Shown: positions 22,599 through 37,500 of the stretch, in pieces
Position numbering within the stretch: the stretch's first letter is position 1
Layout: every line of letters begins with the position of its first letter
Assembly (NCBI GenBank): GCA_029964075.1
Contig: CM057147.1
Coordinates: 26,991,513-27,055,512, forward strand
Reading direction: 5' to 3'
Length of the DNA stretch: 64,000 nt
Origin: Patiria pectinifera
Taxonomy: Eukaryota; Echinodermata; Asteroidea; Valvatida; Asterinidae
Made by a program: the position numbers and the translations under genes
The notes under the pieces: model-generated
Database searches by the model: none
What the model saw: only the letters and a program-made list of their open reading frames with translations
What the model was told of the DNA's origin: nothing

Positions 22599-25500
22599 GT
22601 AATGTGTTTCCTCGTTTAGAACGTGTGGTTTTGATGAGTAAAAAATGATATGAATTTCACAAGCGTCCTGCAAAATATTTTGTCTTGCAATTGTAAGTGT
22701 GCAGTGAGGCTAGCTAATCGCATTGATTGTGTATGCCATGCATGACGTAATGAATGACCGCTGCATGCATGCAATGCGTTATCTCTTAGCACGTGCTTCG
22801 GCCAGAGTAAATATTTTTAACAAAAAGAAAACAAGATTATGTTCTGTTCCTTGCTCTATGGTTCTCACGTTTCCTTTCCATGTACATTCAGTTTATCTGT
22901 TTCTTTCCCTACTGTTTTTTGATTGCAGGTCAACTCGCCCCCTGGCCGACTCGCCTCTTACCGACTCGCCCCTTACCGACTCGCCCCCTGACCGACTCGC
23001 CCCCTGACCGACTCGACCCTTACAAGCTCGCCCCCTGGCTGACTTGCTCCCTAGCCGACTCCCTTCCTGGCCGACTCGCCCCCTGACCGACTCGCCCCCT
23101 GACTGACTCGCCCCCTTGAAAATTAAGCACCGTACGGGGACATCGTGAAATAAAAATAAAGACAGTGGAGCACATTGTCTGGTCGCAACGTGAAACTTAA
23201 TGGAGCCAAATTATTCAAACGTCAGTTTGAAGGATTTCCGATACCAATGCAAAAAACTATTGATCCTTTATAAAAAATTTGGGTTGGAAACACCTTAGCA
23301 CAGCTTTACCGATATAGCGCAGCGTGATTTTTCGCGGAGTGCCCGTGGCATAGGGCCAGGGGGCGAGTCGGTAAGAGGCGAGTCGGCCAGGGGGCGAGTT
23401 GACCTGACACCTATTTTTTGTGGTATGACTGACAATGAGTGAATGACTGAAAAGTGATGATTTGAACTTTATTTCCTCACTTCATTTTGAAGAAGGCCTG
23501 CAAGTGCAACTGCATCATGTGCATTTAGATTTCAGCAGAATTTTCCTCAAAAGTCAACTCAAACAGTCAACATGGTCAAAGCCAAAACTAGTAATGATGA
23601 TGACTATAATGTTGCCGTTAAGAAAAATTCTGCTTGGATCTATGTATCAAACAGGATATTTTTGGTCGTCCCAGTCATGCCAGTCACTCGTGTGCAGCAG
23701 CTTTTTATTTTCACGATTTAATTTGGGGTAAAGTAAGACAAATCGATTTAAGATGGTAAACATGAAAATACCGTAAGAGAAACAGTTTGTTCATGGTACC
23801 ACTTAATTTCATCATGTAAACTTGTTGAATGTTGGCCGGTCAGGCAAATAGGAATTCAGAATTACATCGACTCAGTCGCGTGTTTTGGGATGGATGGTGA
23901 AAATGTATTTTATCGTTTTGTAAAAAAACCGAAGGGGACCGTGTAGTGTATGGCCCATTCCCTATAAGGCCCAAAAAAAAAGTCTCCGGTTTCTGATATG
24001 CACGCGCGTCGCTGTAGCCATGCGCGTCGGCAAAATGAAAAAGTTTTTTTTTCAATGAAAGATGATGTCTCAAAATCGCCAAAATCACTGGTTTGACTGG
24101 AATCCTGCTGCTGCACAATTTTAACGTGTTTTTAGAGGGGGTTATGATCGAGAATAAGCTTTATGTGGCCTCTCTGGACTCCCATATATTTGCACTAAGT
24201 TTAGTCCGGCACCATTTGCAGTCATCAGCCGACATTTGAAGCAAAAAAATCAGGTAAAAAAAAAAAAAAGCCGCGTCGCCGCACCACTTTTTGGGCAAGC
24301 TCCATACCAGAAACCGGATACTTTTTTGGGGGGCCTAAGAGAGCAAATTCCTTTTTTTTTTTTTTTATTGACTAACCAAACTAGTTGGTGAAATGTGTCT
24401 GTCAAAGACAGGGGGCAGTGTTTTTAATTTGACGACAAATGCAGCATGAAGAAAAAAAGTACAGTACGGCGCCAACCATGAACTGCGTATGAAAATGGCA
24501 ATTTCTACCCAAGAACCTGTTCAAAATTTTTAAAAGCTGTCATTAGATTTGAAAGAAGTCTGCATTAAGTTGAAAGGGTCATTTTTGAATGATAGAAAAC
24601 ACTCTTGACTCTAACTTGATCAAAACTAAAGAGGGGCCCTACAATACATCATCATGATAGATCACCAAAATAAAAGTTATATTCATAAATACCTCAGACA
24701 GTTTAGCTATTCCTATTGGTCGAGAGCCCGTCAAGTGGCCGGTCTTAAACGGATGATAAAGACATGGCTAGCTGGTCTTAAACACTTTTCCAGTGTCACA
24801 TAAAATGTGGACTCCTAAAAATCCAGTGCCTCTTACCGTTTCATTGGTTGAACGTTCACAATCCTCACGTAGGCATGCGCAACACTACAAGTGAGTCAGA
24901 ATTTTATAGTTTTAAATTCAAAACGCAACGCCCCAGGTGCGTTCTGCGTGACATCGCGCAGAACATGCTACGCGTGCGTCAATCTCCATAAAAGGGTTGT
25001 TTACATCTTACTCGCCAACTGAACACTCCATTATTTTGCTAGAGGGATGTTTCAAAAAGCATAAAGTGAACTTGTTGAACAGAATCGGAATTTTTGAACG
25101 AATTATTTGATATTTTTTTACGGATAAGGTATTTATGAATGGGAATAAATATGTGCTCAGTCGGTATTTATCACTCTGTTTAAGACCGCTTAGAGTCTGG
25201 GTGCTGATAATTACCCGAGCCGGAGGCTCGGGTAATTATCAGCACCAATGGGAGTGCCATTGTTTCACATGGTTGCATGCTAGGCCAGGATGGGTCAGTT
25301 TTCAAACAGCACTATCAGAATTCACCGACAAAAATAACGCGAATTCACCAACATAAATCACAGAACCGTAGAGGATCCGTGCGTGCATAAATTAACAGGT
25401 GAAATCCAACAGAGCCGCTCATTGTGTGACATCACGGCAGAAACCAATGCATCGATAAGGGATTCCCTGGTTCTGAAGCTTCTCATTGGTTAGAAACGGT

Positions 25501-28500
25501 CACATGATGTACTACGACATCATTTTCCAATTTTCTATAATCAATACTTCAGATTTGTCACCTCCGTACGTACCGCGTTATCGGTACTATTCTCATCGCA
25601 TACTCGTATAGCTTTTCCACGATTCTGTGCCAAAGTGAAGTCTTTTGGTGAGTGCGTACTCAGAGTCATTTAAGGAAAAATAAGTAAAATTTCAGGAATG
25701 AAAAAGGTTTAGTAATGGACGAACACGCAACAAAAATGAGGCCTTTATAGTGTAGTTTTAGGATACCACGTGCGCTTTTGCATGCGCGGTGCTAGCCCGT
25801 AGTTCAGCAGTTGTTTATTGTGCATGTTGTATACGCTGGAAATGTTCACATGAGCTACACGCCTGAAATTGTGTTTCTTCGTTCATGAGACCGTAACATT
25901 TTCGCGCCACTCGTGCACCGGGCGGATGTTAACAGGTCAAATTGCCGGATCAGATCCACCTTTTGCGTTCCCATCTGATCGTGATCCGGCAATTGCCGGA
26001 TCTGATCCACCAATTGGGGGATCTGTATCCTGGTCCAGAGGTGGATCAGAAAAGGTGGATCTGATCCTGATCCACCTTATAACGGTTAGCGTTCCCACTA
26101 CACACAATTGCCGGATCTGATCCACCAATTGGGGGATCTGATCCGGCAATTTGGCAAAAGGTGGATCAGATCCCCCAATTGGTGGATCAAGTGGGAACGG
26201 GGTCTAAAGAACAAAAATGCACAAAGATAACAATGAAAACGAAGGAAAGCCTAAATATTGAATATTGAAAGAAAATATTACAGCAACTACATGTAAAAAA
26301 AAAAGGCTCCTTTTGGTTTTTCATCCTTCAACTCTCGCAAAGTATATGCCCCACTTATTGTGATTGCTGCAGCTGCTGATTGTAAGCAAATCTATCCATT
26401 GGTTATAATCTCTGTCCACAGGTGGATGCAATCAAATCAAAATCCTACCTGCAATTTCAATTTTGGACTCTTTGAATTGGCATGGTTTTTTAATTTAGTT
26501 GAAAATCATTTAGAAAATTAACCATAAACCATACCACTTCAAAAGGACCAGTAAAATGGTTTAATTAAAATGTCAAAACACAGGACTAGTATTAAATTGT
26601 TGTATTAAGTCCCATGCCAATTAAGGATCTACCTCCCTTTAAATACTGGAGTCAGGTTGGCGTAGCGGTACTTTCCTTGCCTTCCACCGCTGTGATCCGG
26701 GTTCGAATCCCGCCTGGGCCAATATGTGGATTGGGTTTTCAGTGGTTTTTCCCAGAATATTCTTCTGGGCTTTTCCTTCCACCTGTAAAACTGCAATTTC
26801 TTGTTAAATTGTCTTCTCTCTGCATGGTGTGATGTTTCCCCTGGAATGCTTTACCGACTATAATGATACAGACACAGACAGATACAGATGGGCAATTCCA
26901 CAGTTACTCACGTTACATTTTTGATGTACTTTTGAGTTTCCTTGGGCTGTAATTACCTTACTGAAAAGGTTTAATAACTGTTATCCCCATGGTAGATAGA
27001 GTAGACCTAGACCTACCTAAGCACCAAAGATGACATCCAGAAAAATGTGTTATGTATGATAAACAAGATGCACAAAATCATTTACTCACGTTACGAAAAT
27101 GTAATGTGAGTAACCGTTGAATTGCCCAGATACAGATACTGCAAACTCCTCCAAAAGCTTCATTGAAATCGAGAAATTTGTCCATTTTTACTGTCGCTGG
27201 GAATTGTTAGCTATTCTTAAAGGCCTTATGCAAATAATAAAGTAATGAAATTAAATTTGAATTTATTAATATAAATTTTTTTAAAAATATTTTACATTGG
27301 GATTTGCCATTGTGTGATGTGTTTTATAATTTTTAGAAACACTGTATAATCATTGTTGTATGAGGGCTTGAGTGGGACTCAAACCCACGACCTCCTGCTT
27401 ACTAGTGCAGGTGTCCTACCACTCGATCACCGAGCTTGCCGGGATCGACAGTGGCTAGTTCAAGTCTGTAGCAGCGGGTACCGCAACTAAACATTTATAA
27501 GATATAATTCTCCCCGATGCTACGAGGTCAGCCAGAAAAGACACTGAAAAGTTCATGACGTACATAAGAACAAATGAATTTGCATGTTTGAAGTAATTTC
27601 TTTTCCTCTGTATCGCAGGACCTTGTGGTGGCAAAACCACCGGACAGGCCCGCCTTGCGACGTTCTTTGAGAACCTTGGCTACAAGGTTTACACGGTGGG
27701 CGAAATGGCTACCTTTCTACTCTCGTAAGTATTATGTAATATGTAGTCTGTAGTCTGAATCATAAAGATGGAAGCATTGTAGTTGTATTTTGAACAATTG
27801 ATAATTTTTCAAGTTGGGTATGGTTTTTTAGTGGAATTCTTGAAGACTTCTCAGATTTTGAAAGGTGTTAGTTTCCTAAACAGACAGAACATATAATTTT
27901 AAAACAATTTATTTTCCAATCAAAAAAGAATTTAATTATTGAAGAAATTATTATTGTGTTTTGAATTACAGGAGAAAAAAATCCATTAAATTTGCATTCT
28001 GTTATTTTTTTTATAACATACCAAAGTGGAATTTTTGTTCTCAGTTTACATTCCATTTTAATTGTTTTCATATTTATAATCAGTCAGCATTATGTACATG
28101 GTTCTACGTGCCAGAGTAAAAGGTCTATTTTGAATGTTCTTTTTGCCAAAATAAACACAAATTTCAAAGTTCATGTAGTAATTAGTTATTTTTTCTTATC
28201 TGTGGATGAAGCAATGCATCCGTTTTCATCAAACACAACCTACACAGCCGGCTGAACCTAGCCTCCATGATAGTGAAATTCGGCTGTTATCGTTTTTAAT
28301 CACGTCTATAATTACATCAGCTCCCCGTCCTTGATCAATGGTGCAGTTATTATTACAACGCCGGTTACCTGCCATCGATTCACTCCTCAGCACACAGTGT
28401 GCAGAGTACCGGGCGCATCCCACATTGATGAGTCAAGAACACACTGTCTTATCCATCAAGTGCTAGGCACATAATGGAACCGCTGTTCAGATAATGCAGG

Positions 28501-31500
28501 CCATATGAAAAGAAATAACCGTTTGTTGTCTGTTTCAACAGGGTTTATTGTTCTCTTTGGTAAATTAATTTAACTGGCAGGTTAGGACTTTGCAGTTTCA
28601 TAGTACGTGATACATTAGATACATAAAAGAGGTTGTGGAATAGTAAATCGTGTCGTACATGTAATAAACAGGACTCCTGATGCAGCGTAGTATAAACGAG
28701 TCCTGTTTATTACGTAACGATTTACTATGTATTGTTTGCTGCCCCCAACGACGACTTTTACACAAATTGCACGTTCTGGTCGAAACAGGACCTGAAGAAC
28801 AGCTCTCAAAAGTACCTTTTGTACTCATTTCATGACAGACACAATGTTTTTTATTTTATTATTTCATCACACCTTAGGCTACATATACCCGAAAAATGAC
28901 GGAAATGTCTTCGCGCATTCCACAACCTCTTCAAACAAAGAGGGTGGAATATTACATTCAGACATCGGCTTGTTTCTGGCAAAATAAGAATTTAGCAGAT
29001 CGGTGTGCTCAGACAGGCTGTCTAAACGACAATATAGTGGAGTCCCCTAATGTGGCGCACATCGATGTTTCCCTCGACTTTCCTCATGCAGTGTTGCTAA
29101 ACCTCTTTGTTGAAAAACTTGTACATTCAATCAGTTAATAAATACTGGTACTTTTACCATAACGCTTGCTGTTGAACTTTTGTGAACAATTTCAGTGTCA
29201 TGAAATTTAGTCCGAAATTCAAAAACGGTGGCGTCCGGAAATTGGGCACAAAATCGGATATTTTTTTCTTAGGCCAAACAAAAAAAATGGTGTGTTTACG
29301 GTAACAGCCTGAAAAAAATCCAGGTAGGTAGGTAGGGAAATAATTTTATTTTGTCATTTTTTTTTTCATTTCAGTTCTGCATGCCCATGTGTGTTCTTTC
29401 GCAAAAAAATTGTATAAAACCACTATCAAGCATTGAAGATATTCAATCGATACATTTCAATCCAAATTAATTTGTATCGTCGGCCAGGGTTCTCCCCAGG
29501 ATTTTTTCAAACGTGGGGGAAGATTTGCTGTGATTCAACAACCCCAAAATGTTTGAACTTTAGAAGCTCTCTGGTGCATTTTAGGTCAAATCTGGGGGTC
29601 TTTATCTTAAGATTTGTCCTTGAAATTCAGAGGAGATCTTGTAGGTTATTAATATTTTTGTAATTAAAGAAAAAAAATTAAAATTGTTAACTTAAAAAAA
29701 ATTAACATTTCACAACCTGTGTTTCATTGCTTCCTAACTAGAAAGTATGCATTACATTTACATGTAAGTTTCAAATTAAGAAATTAAGGTGGAGAAAAAA
29801 AACAACTTTTGCTTCCGATTACATGCCTTTCAAAATAGCGTCAGTAGGTCGAAAATTTATTTCGCCAATTTTTTGGGTGCTGATTAATGGACATGATGGA
29901 GCATCATTCGTACTAATCATAGAGCAAGGAATCATGTTTATTTTGTGCCTGGATTATTTTCATTTGCGCCACGAAAATTATCAAGACTGGCTATCAGAAG
30001 TGATTAAAACTTGCTTCACCTAATTAAAAATATATTTGAGGTCGGTGATTCCACTTTATACTTAAACATACATCACGGCCGCTGGCACCACCAACATTCC
30101 GCCTGGCTGGCCGAACATCGCGCCGTGCTCACGGCCCACGTGGCCGAAAATCTTGCACTACTGCAGAAACACGCTACGATGTTTCGCCACAAGTTCGAGC
30201 TTTGCAATCTCGTCATTTTAATGGAAAACACATACACAGAAAGTAAAGATCACGTTCTGTGAATTAATTCGCAGAAATTCTCTTTCTCCAGCGATGTTTG
30301 TTTGGAAATATTTTTTACGATCCAACTTCGGCCCACTACATCATCATGCTGTATGATACAAAGTATGGACCGGAGAGCGGCAGTAGTCACTGGTTCCGGT
30401 CCTTCATCATAGCATTGATTCCGTTAGCTGGCGAAGGGAACCAGTGCATGCTGTATGTTAGCTGGGTGCTGCTGCATGGTGGTCGACAGAACACGTCATT
30501 GTGTGCATTTTGATCACACATGCATCGGAAAAACAGGATTTTGGTCAAGATTTTGAAATAATGGCGTATGTAACGATCAAATTGTGCATTTTAATGACGT
30601 GTATGATAATTATATTGTGCGTATCAGGGGCTAAAAATGTGATCGGCATTTTTTTGTCGGCGTATCGCGCGGGCCGGCCGCAATTCCAGCGTATCGTGCA
30701 GTAGGCAGTACGCACGTTTGTATTATATGTGGGGAGAACCATGCCGTCCGTCGGCCAGCCAGGCGTACCGCGATGCGTTTGTGCAAAAATAATCGTACTT
30801 CGTAGTTTGAGAGTTCAAGTTTTGAGATCGTAGCGATTTTCGCACGTTTAACACAGGTATGTTTGTGTCAAATTATGGTCAGATTCAAGTGTGGAAAATG
30901 TTTTTTGTTCGTGGCAAATAATTAAAAGTACTTGAAATGTTTGAAATTTGTCAATTATCAACCTTCAAAATGGCAATAAAAAGTTTGAGGTCGGCAATTT
31001 GGCCGAAAAAATTCCAGGTCGGTCGGGTTACCGTAAACACACCATTTTTTTTGTTCGGCCTTATCTATAAAAACCCATGTACTGGAAACAGACAATGTAC
31101 ATGAACAGACTAACAATGTACATACATACATGTCCTTGACATACATATATTTGAGATATGTAAATAAGAAATTTGATATTGCACTCACAATCTATGGCTT
31201 ATCAAAGACAATATTGACTTTGCCAGAAGATACCGAAGGGGAGTCAGGTTGGCTCAGTGGTTCTTTCCTCACCTTCTACCGCTGTGACCCAGGTTCTATT
31301 TCTCCCATGGGCCACATGTGGATTGGATTTTCAGTCCCTACCTCACCTGATTGCTTGGGTTTTCCCTAGAATATTCTGTTTTTTGTTCTGTGCCAAATCA
31401 GAATACAATGTATGTACCCAATTAGGATACAAACAAGATGGAATGTTTTATATAACCGACATACATATCTTTGTCATTTGATTGATGGAACTCCATCACG

Positions 31501-34500
31501 TGACATTCGTTATTGCTCCATCCACGCCGCGGCTCAAAACGTACTATCCGATCATGGGGAAGGGGAAATACTATTGAACAGTTAGGATCAGTCTTGTTCC
31601 ATGACGCGGTATTTGTATGCAAATGCATGCTGGTGTGCGCGTTCAGTGTTGCGCATAGCGCGTATTGTTCCAAAGAGCCAGCGCTACAGCATTGGGTTCA
31701 AACATTTTCGTGAAGGGGTGGTTTGGAAGAGAGAAATACATGTACATTTTCCTCAAGTTTTTATTGAAATAAAAGTTCAAATATATCAAATGACAAGTAT
31801 CTATATGTCAGTTATATAAAACAAATGTTGAGTGGCTTTAAATTGTGAAATGGGAGGAATATTATTGCTCGGTAAAATCTGGACTTTTCCAGTTCACCCG
31901 GCTTCGCCTCGTGAACTGGAAAAGTCCAGATTTAACCTTGCGATAATATTCCTCCCATTTCACTCTGAGCCACTCAATATTTGTATAATACCCCCCACTG
32001 GGGTATATAAGCTCATCAGTGATGTTTTAAAATAATCATGTAAAGAGAAACAAGCTAAATCTTTTTTTCCCCTGGCGTTGTAATTTTACTTACAGATAAC
32101 TCCTAACAAATGCCTCATTAAGAAGATCTGAGTTAGAAAAGGGGGAATTTTGGGTTTTTTTAGTGAGAGAAACTTGGAACAAAACGCATTATGAATTTAT
32201 AATGTTATTATGGCCCCCCAGAACGTCTGCCAGTGAAGGTGCTGACTTAAGTTGAATTTGAATTTACATTTTCAAACATACTGGAAATGAGTGCTCTAGA
32301 TGTTTTAACAATCAATCAACATTTCTTTTTATTAATTTTCAAAAATATAGAAGTGTGCCTATTTATAATCATTGGACAAAGAGCTTTTTTAATGAGAAAT
32401 CCATGTTTTGGCCTGAAAACTGATGCGCTTAATTGTACTATCGACAGAATTGTTGAGCACATCTATTTTCCTCCATATTCAGTTATTCATGATTAGAATG
32501 ATTGATCGCCCATACAGATGATGAGTGCAAGTAAACATTAACGCGTTGCAATTAATCGTTCATCGCTTTGTTTGTTTTGCAGCGGAGGAGTGAAATTTAC
32601 TGATCTGAACGAGGAATCCAGTGAGTATATTTGTGCATTGGCGCTGGGTAGAGGCCATTGATTTGAATATATTGCGCGGGCCAGCTTCTCGTAAAGACAT
32701 GTTGTTGGTCGCAGGGGTATTGAATTTTAGGTTATCATTAAGGTAATAAAAGTGAGGGAGAGAGGGATTTTCTGGGCAAGCCACCCTTGAATCCAGAGGA
32801 CTATAGAATACTTAACCCTAAGGCCAAAAAAAATAGTTCTGCTTCCGATTACATGGCATTCAAAAATAGGGTAGGTAGGTTGGGAACTTTTTTGGGGGGC
32901 CCAATTTTTTTGTGTACGATCATATGGAGGCATCTGCGTGTTGTCAAGGGTAAAAGGTAGAAATTGATGGTTTTGGGTGTTTTTTCCTCATTTTTCCAAT
33001 AAAAAAATTAGGGTAGGGGCTGTCAGAATAGGGTAGGTAGGGAAACCGGAAGCAGAACTATTATTTTTTTTGGCCTAAGCCCCTAGGCCCTTTGGCTAGG
33101 AAGCATCCTCAATCCTCCACAATCGTGCGTTATTTCTTGAAGATGTTCAGTGGAGGGGTGACCATTGCCTCAATCCTTCAAATCCTCCAACAATCACTGT
33201 TAATGGGTTGAAGCAGTGCCGATGAGATTCAGAAGCAGTGCTGATGAGATTCATAAGCAGTGCAGATGATATCGAGCATAGTGCAGGGCTCAGTTTTGCA
33301 TTAGCTGAACATAAACAATGCTGGGTACAGCCTAGGAACTCGACACAATGCATCCTCCAATATCAACCAGCACTTCTTTTGCCATTCAGCCATTCCAAAA
33401 CCGCCTGGTGGATTTTGGAGGAAGGTTACGGTTATAGCAGACAAAAACATTAACCTAACCAAACCTAACCCATCAAAGTTCAATAGCAGGTTTTGTTTAA
33501 ATCTGTTGGGATAGGTACAGCACCCCTAAACAGATGGTCTTTTACTCTGGGGTTGGCATACCTCCAGAAACTAAGTCCAACAGTGTGTGTGTACAATTTC
33601 CCATGTGGGTGTTGGAATTTGCCAGAATGGGTATGGTTCCTAGTAAATTAGGCTGGGGAGTTAGGATAGGCTGGGGAGTTAGGGTTAAGGTTCCTATAGT
33701 TAAGTACTTTCATGTTCATGTACATGTATATAACTCGGGCTACCAATTAGCATCTCATTATTTTGGGTACATGCAATTATTGTCTATGATAACCTGAACA
33801 CCATTCCAATAAGCCTCTTCTTTTTCCTTTCTTGTCTTTAGTTTTGAAATTTTGTCAATCCTTTGATGGAATTTCATGCTGAGCACTGACAAAATAAAAG
33901 AGTCATAAAAGATAAATATGCAATCTGATTTACCATAGCAGTGGGATTTTTTTTTTTTGGTGCGGATAACACAGTTTTTTTCTTGCTTTAAAGTTATGTT
34001 TGATACTGATATAAACTTTGGAAAGTCAGAAATATTTGAGTGGGGACTTGAACCCACAGCCTCATGCTCACTGGTGCATTGACCATTATTACTAGGGTTG
34101 CCTGTCAAGTCATACACAACCGTGACATACGTGTGTTGTAATTTCCTATGTGTCAAGACTAACCCTAACCGCCCTGAATCCTCCAAAATCCTTTTTGCAA
34201 ATTGGAGGAATTTGCAGGATTGAGGTTACATGGCAAAAGTGCGTTGCTGATTTCGGAGTACGCACTGTGTCAAGGTCTTGGGCTGGACCGTGTGTTGTTT
34301 ATGCTCATCCGTGCATAAATTTAGTCCTTGATTATACTTGACAACCTCCGTACTGCTCCAGGATGTCACTGCCTCTGCCTCAGCCTATTGACAGTCATAG
34401 CCGGAGGATTTTGCAGGATTCAGGCAGTGGTCACCCCTCCATGGACCATATTCAAGAAATAACGGAGGAATTTGCAGGATTGAGGCTATATGTTATTTTT

Positions 34501-37500
34501 CCATGGGGCCAATTGGAGGATTTTGCAGGATTGAGGCTACATCCTAGCAAAAAGGCCTAGGGAGTTAGGGCTGTAGCACAGTGGTCTTTATTTGAAGTTC
34601 TCTATTCATCGTTTGGTGAATTTGGTCTTTGAATCATCTCACTAATCTCTCTTGATACACAGGTTACTTGTTCCAAGTCAACCTTTTGAAGACCTTGCTT
34701 CAGGCCGAGGAGACGTTCTTCACGCTAGCCGAGTACTGCCCAAAGAAATGCCTCGTCATCTGCGACCGCGGTGCCATGGACCCCTCCGCCTGTAAGTGTA
34801 GACCTTTATCATGCTGCCACCATTTCAGTCATGTTCCCTGTATCCCATCGCAGTACTGAATGATAATGTTTTTCGTGCAAGAAGGAACCAGACTATTTTT
34901 CCTTCCAGCCTCGCTTTGGTTATGTTGATTTGAATGGGAACAAATCAAGATGGCCGCAACATGATAATGGTCTATTGGCTGGCCGTATCGTGTCTCACCA
35001 GGGATACCTAGTTATGAGGATTGGCCCTTCTCCCACACTGGCTGGAAGAGAAAAATTGTGCGCCGCTCTGGAAAACTATGTGCCACATGGATAATAATCC
35101 ACCGTTGTCTGAATTCACAATTGCATTGTGAGAAAGGTTTCTATTAGGAAAATTCGGTTGAGGGGACTTTCAACTGTCTCCACAAAAATTTTAAGGCATT
35201 CAAATTGTGGACAAAAAACGACGGAGAACAACAGAGAGCAATATTGTCTGCAATTCCCAGCATACGTCCGCGATTCAGATCGTGTACAAAACATTTGTGA
35301 TGCGATCAAGCTAAATTAGTCATTTGTCACGAATTTTTATTTGGAGATACAGACCAAAATAAAATCACTTAATCACATCACTTGATGACATCTCTTGGTG
35401 TTCCGACTTCCATAATTTTTGAACTAAAGATGGTACCCGCATGCAGTTTTCACAGCAGTTATGCTGAGATTGTACTCTTTTCAAATCTGTAAAAAAATAA
35501 AAATTGACCAGTGTAGACAAACGACTCATGTACATGTAGCTTGATTGCATCACATTTGGGAGTCTTCCTAAAAAGTTAAGGCACAAACATTTAGAGGGAC
35601 AAAAGGACGTCCACAGTGGGAGGTCGATACACGACGGTGTGTTCATCTTTTCAAACCATGGATGAAAAAAAAAACAGAGAACAAAAGATAACATTATCGT
35701 CCACGATTCCCAGCATACGTCCGCGATTGGGATCGTGTACAAAACCTATGGGAGTCTTCCTAAAAAGTTGGAATGCAAACAAAAGAGAGAAAATAGGATG
35801 TCCACGATCTACGGCGAACACTTGTTTGGTTGTGTTTGTGTTTGTTCAAACTTGATGTGTCAAGCACATGGAACCTTGTTACTGGTCAGACAGTTTCCAT
35901 GCATATCCATCAGACTTGGAAATGTTTTTAATCATCCAAATCCTGATTTTGTCCCCCAAAGTCCTACTTTTGTCCTTTTTTTTCTCTCTCCCTGAAAATT
36001 TTGATCCTGCTGTTCTGCTACTTTTTTACTCGGGTCTGCTTGAAAGCCTGGTAAATGTGAAAAAGTAAAAAAAAAATATAGACAACCTGGACATAATCGT
36101 CGGAAAACTTTGCAAAAACAGTCTTGTTCCCTACCCATTTATAACAGTTTTATACAGGAAATCAGCTTTCTTGTTTGTTTTCCAGATCTTGGTGAGGGCC
36201 AGTGGGATCAGATGAGGAAAGAGTACGGCTTTGACAATGTTGCCTTGCGCGACAAACGATACGATCAGGTCATTCACATGGTATGTAGGCCAGGCTAGAT
36301 ACAGTGTGTCTCCAAAAAACCAAACCCCAGCGCACCCTCTTTTTCAAAGCCTTTAACAAAAATTCATGTCAAATATCTACACATATTTAAAGAGAATGAG
36401 CTTTTCAACGAGGAGAAATCTTTCCAATCGGGTAAATATTTATAGAGTTATGACCGATTCAAAATAAGTGCCGTATTTTTCAATCTGTCCACAGTCGCAA
36501 TTGTCATTTGTTGGAATGTAATGGAATTGGGGTGAGGGTAGTTTTCTTTAATGTTTTAATCTGGTGTATTTATATTTTTTGAAACAATGGTCATTTATCC
36601 ATTTGGAAGTAAAGGTAGTCCTGATAAAGACTGTTTGGTTAACTTCTTAGATGTTTACTTTGCTGCACTCTGCCCTCTACTTGGTAGCCTTTTTCACAAA
36701 TTATGCAAGTTTCAGCCCATGTTCTTATTGTGGCCATCAAAATAGTAACCGTGGACTAAATGAAAAAAAGTGGTACTTGTATTCAGTTGGTCATAACTTC
36801 GAGAGTATGTCACAGGTAGCACTCTGCACTAATGTTAAAAATAGAAGCAAAGTACCCGGATCTCAGACAAACATGCTGTTTGAACTTCTGGCATGAAGAT
36901 TACGTGTGCGCTTGCAGCACCGTTTCTATGTGAATGTATGCGGCCAATGCGCGCATGATTGTTCCAAAGTTTGTCTGAGTATGCGTGTGTATCGCATGGA
37001 GCAAAATTGACATTGTCATTAGTGCAAAGTGCTATTGGAAAGATGTTTTGTTTTTGAAAAGCTAATGGTCTGTACTCTCCAAATATACACATAGATATTT
37101 ACGATGTATATTTTTTAAAACTGAAGAGGAGGGTGCTTAGAGGGTTTGTGTTTTCTTTGTTAGACACCCTGTAAAATGATTATAATATAAAAAGAGGAAG
37201 TTGATGAGTCATCAAACCTGGATTTGTAAACAAGTCATTTAGGAATCATTTCAAAGTCCAAAGTTTCTTCTAAGGCTTATGATGGCCACAACAAAATGGA
37301 TTCACAATACAATGTTCTGCCAGTGATGACGACCTTTCAACTTTGCTATGGACTTCCTGCTTACGTTGAATTTATTTTGATTACATTCATTTGTAATCAA
37401 CTCAAAGAACAGAAATCTCGAACAGTACGCTATTAGATAACACTTCAAATACGACAGTTGTAAATGTTGACAGTGACCAAGTAAGCGAAGTGAACCTCTG

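Noticed and set aside
29433..30513. Transposase inside the 1.8-kb Harbinger-like element
   Set aside because: Only short frames; none shows a DDE or Myb-like pattern that I recognise.
33758..34186. 142-aa minus-strand frame
   Set aside because: Overlaps a SINE head and an AATCCTCC repeat in a ttd14 intron; no domain.
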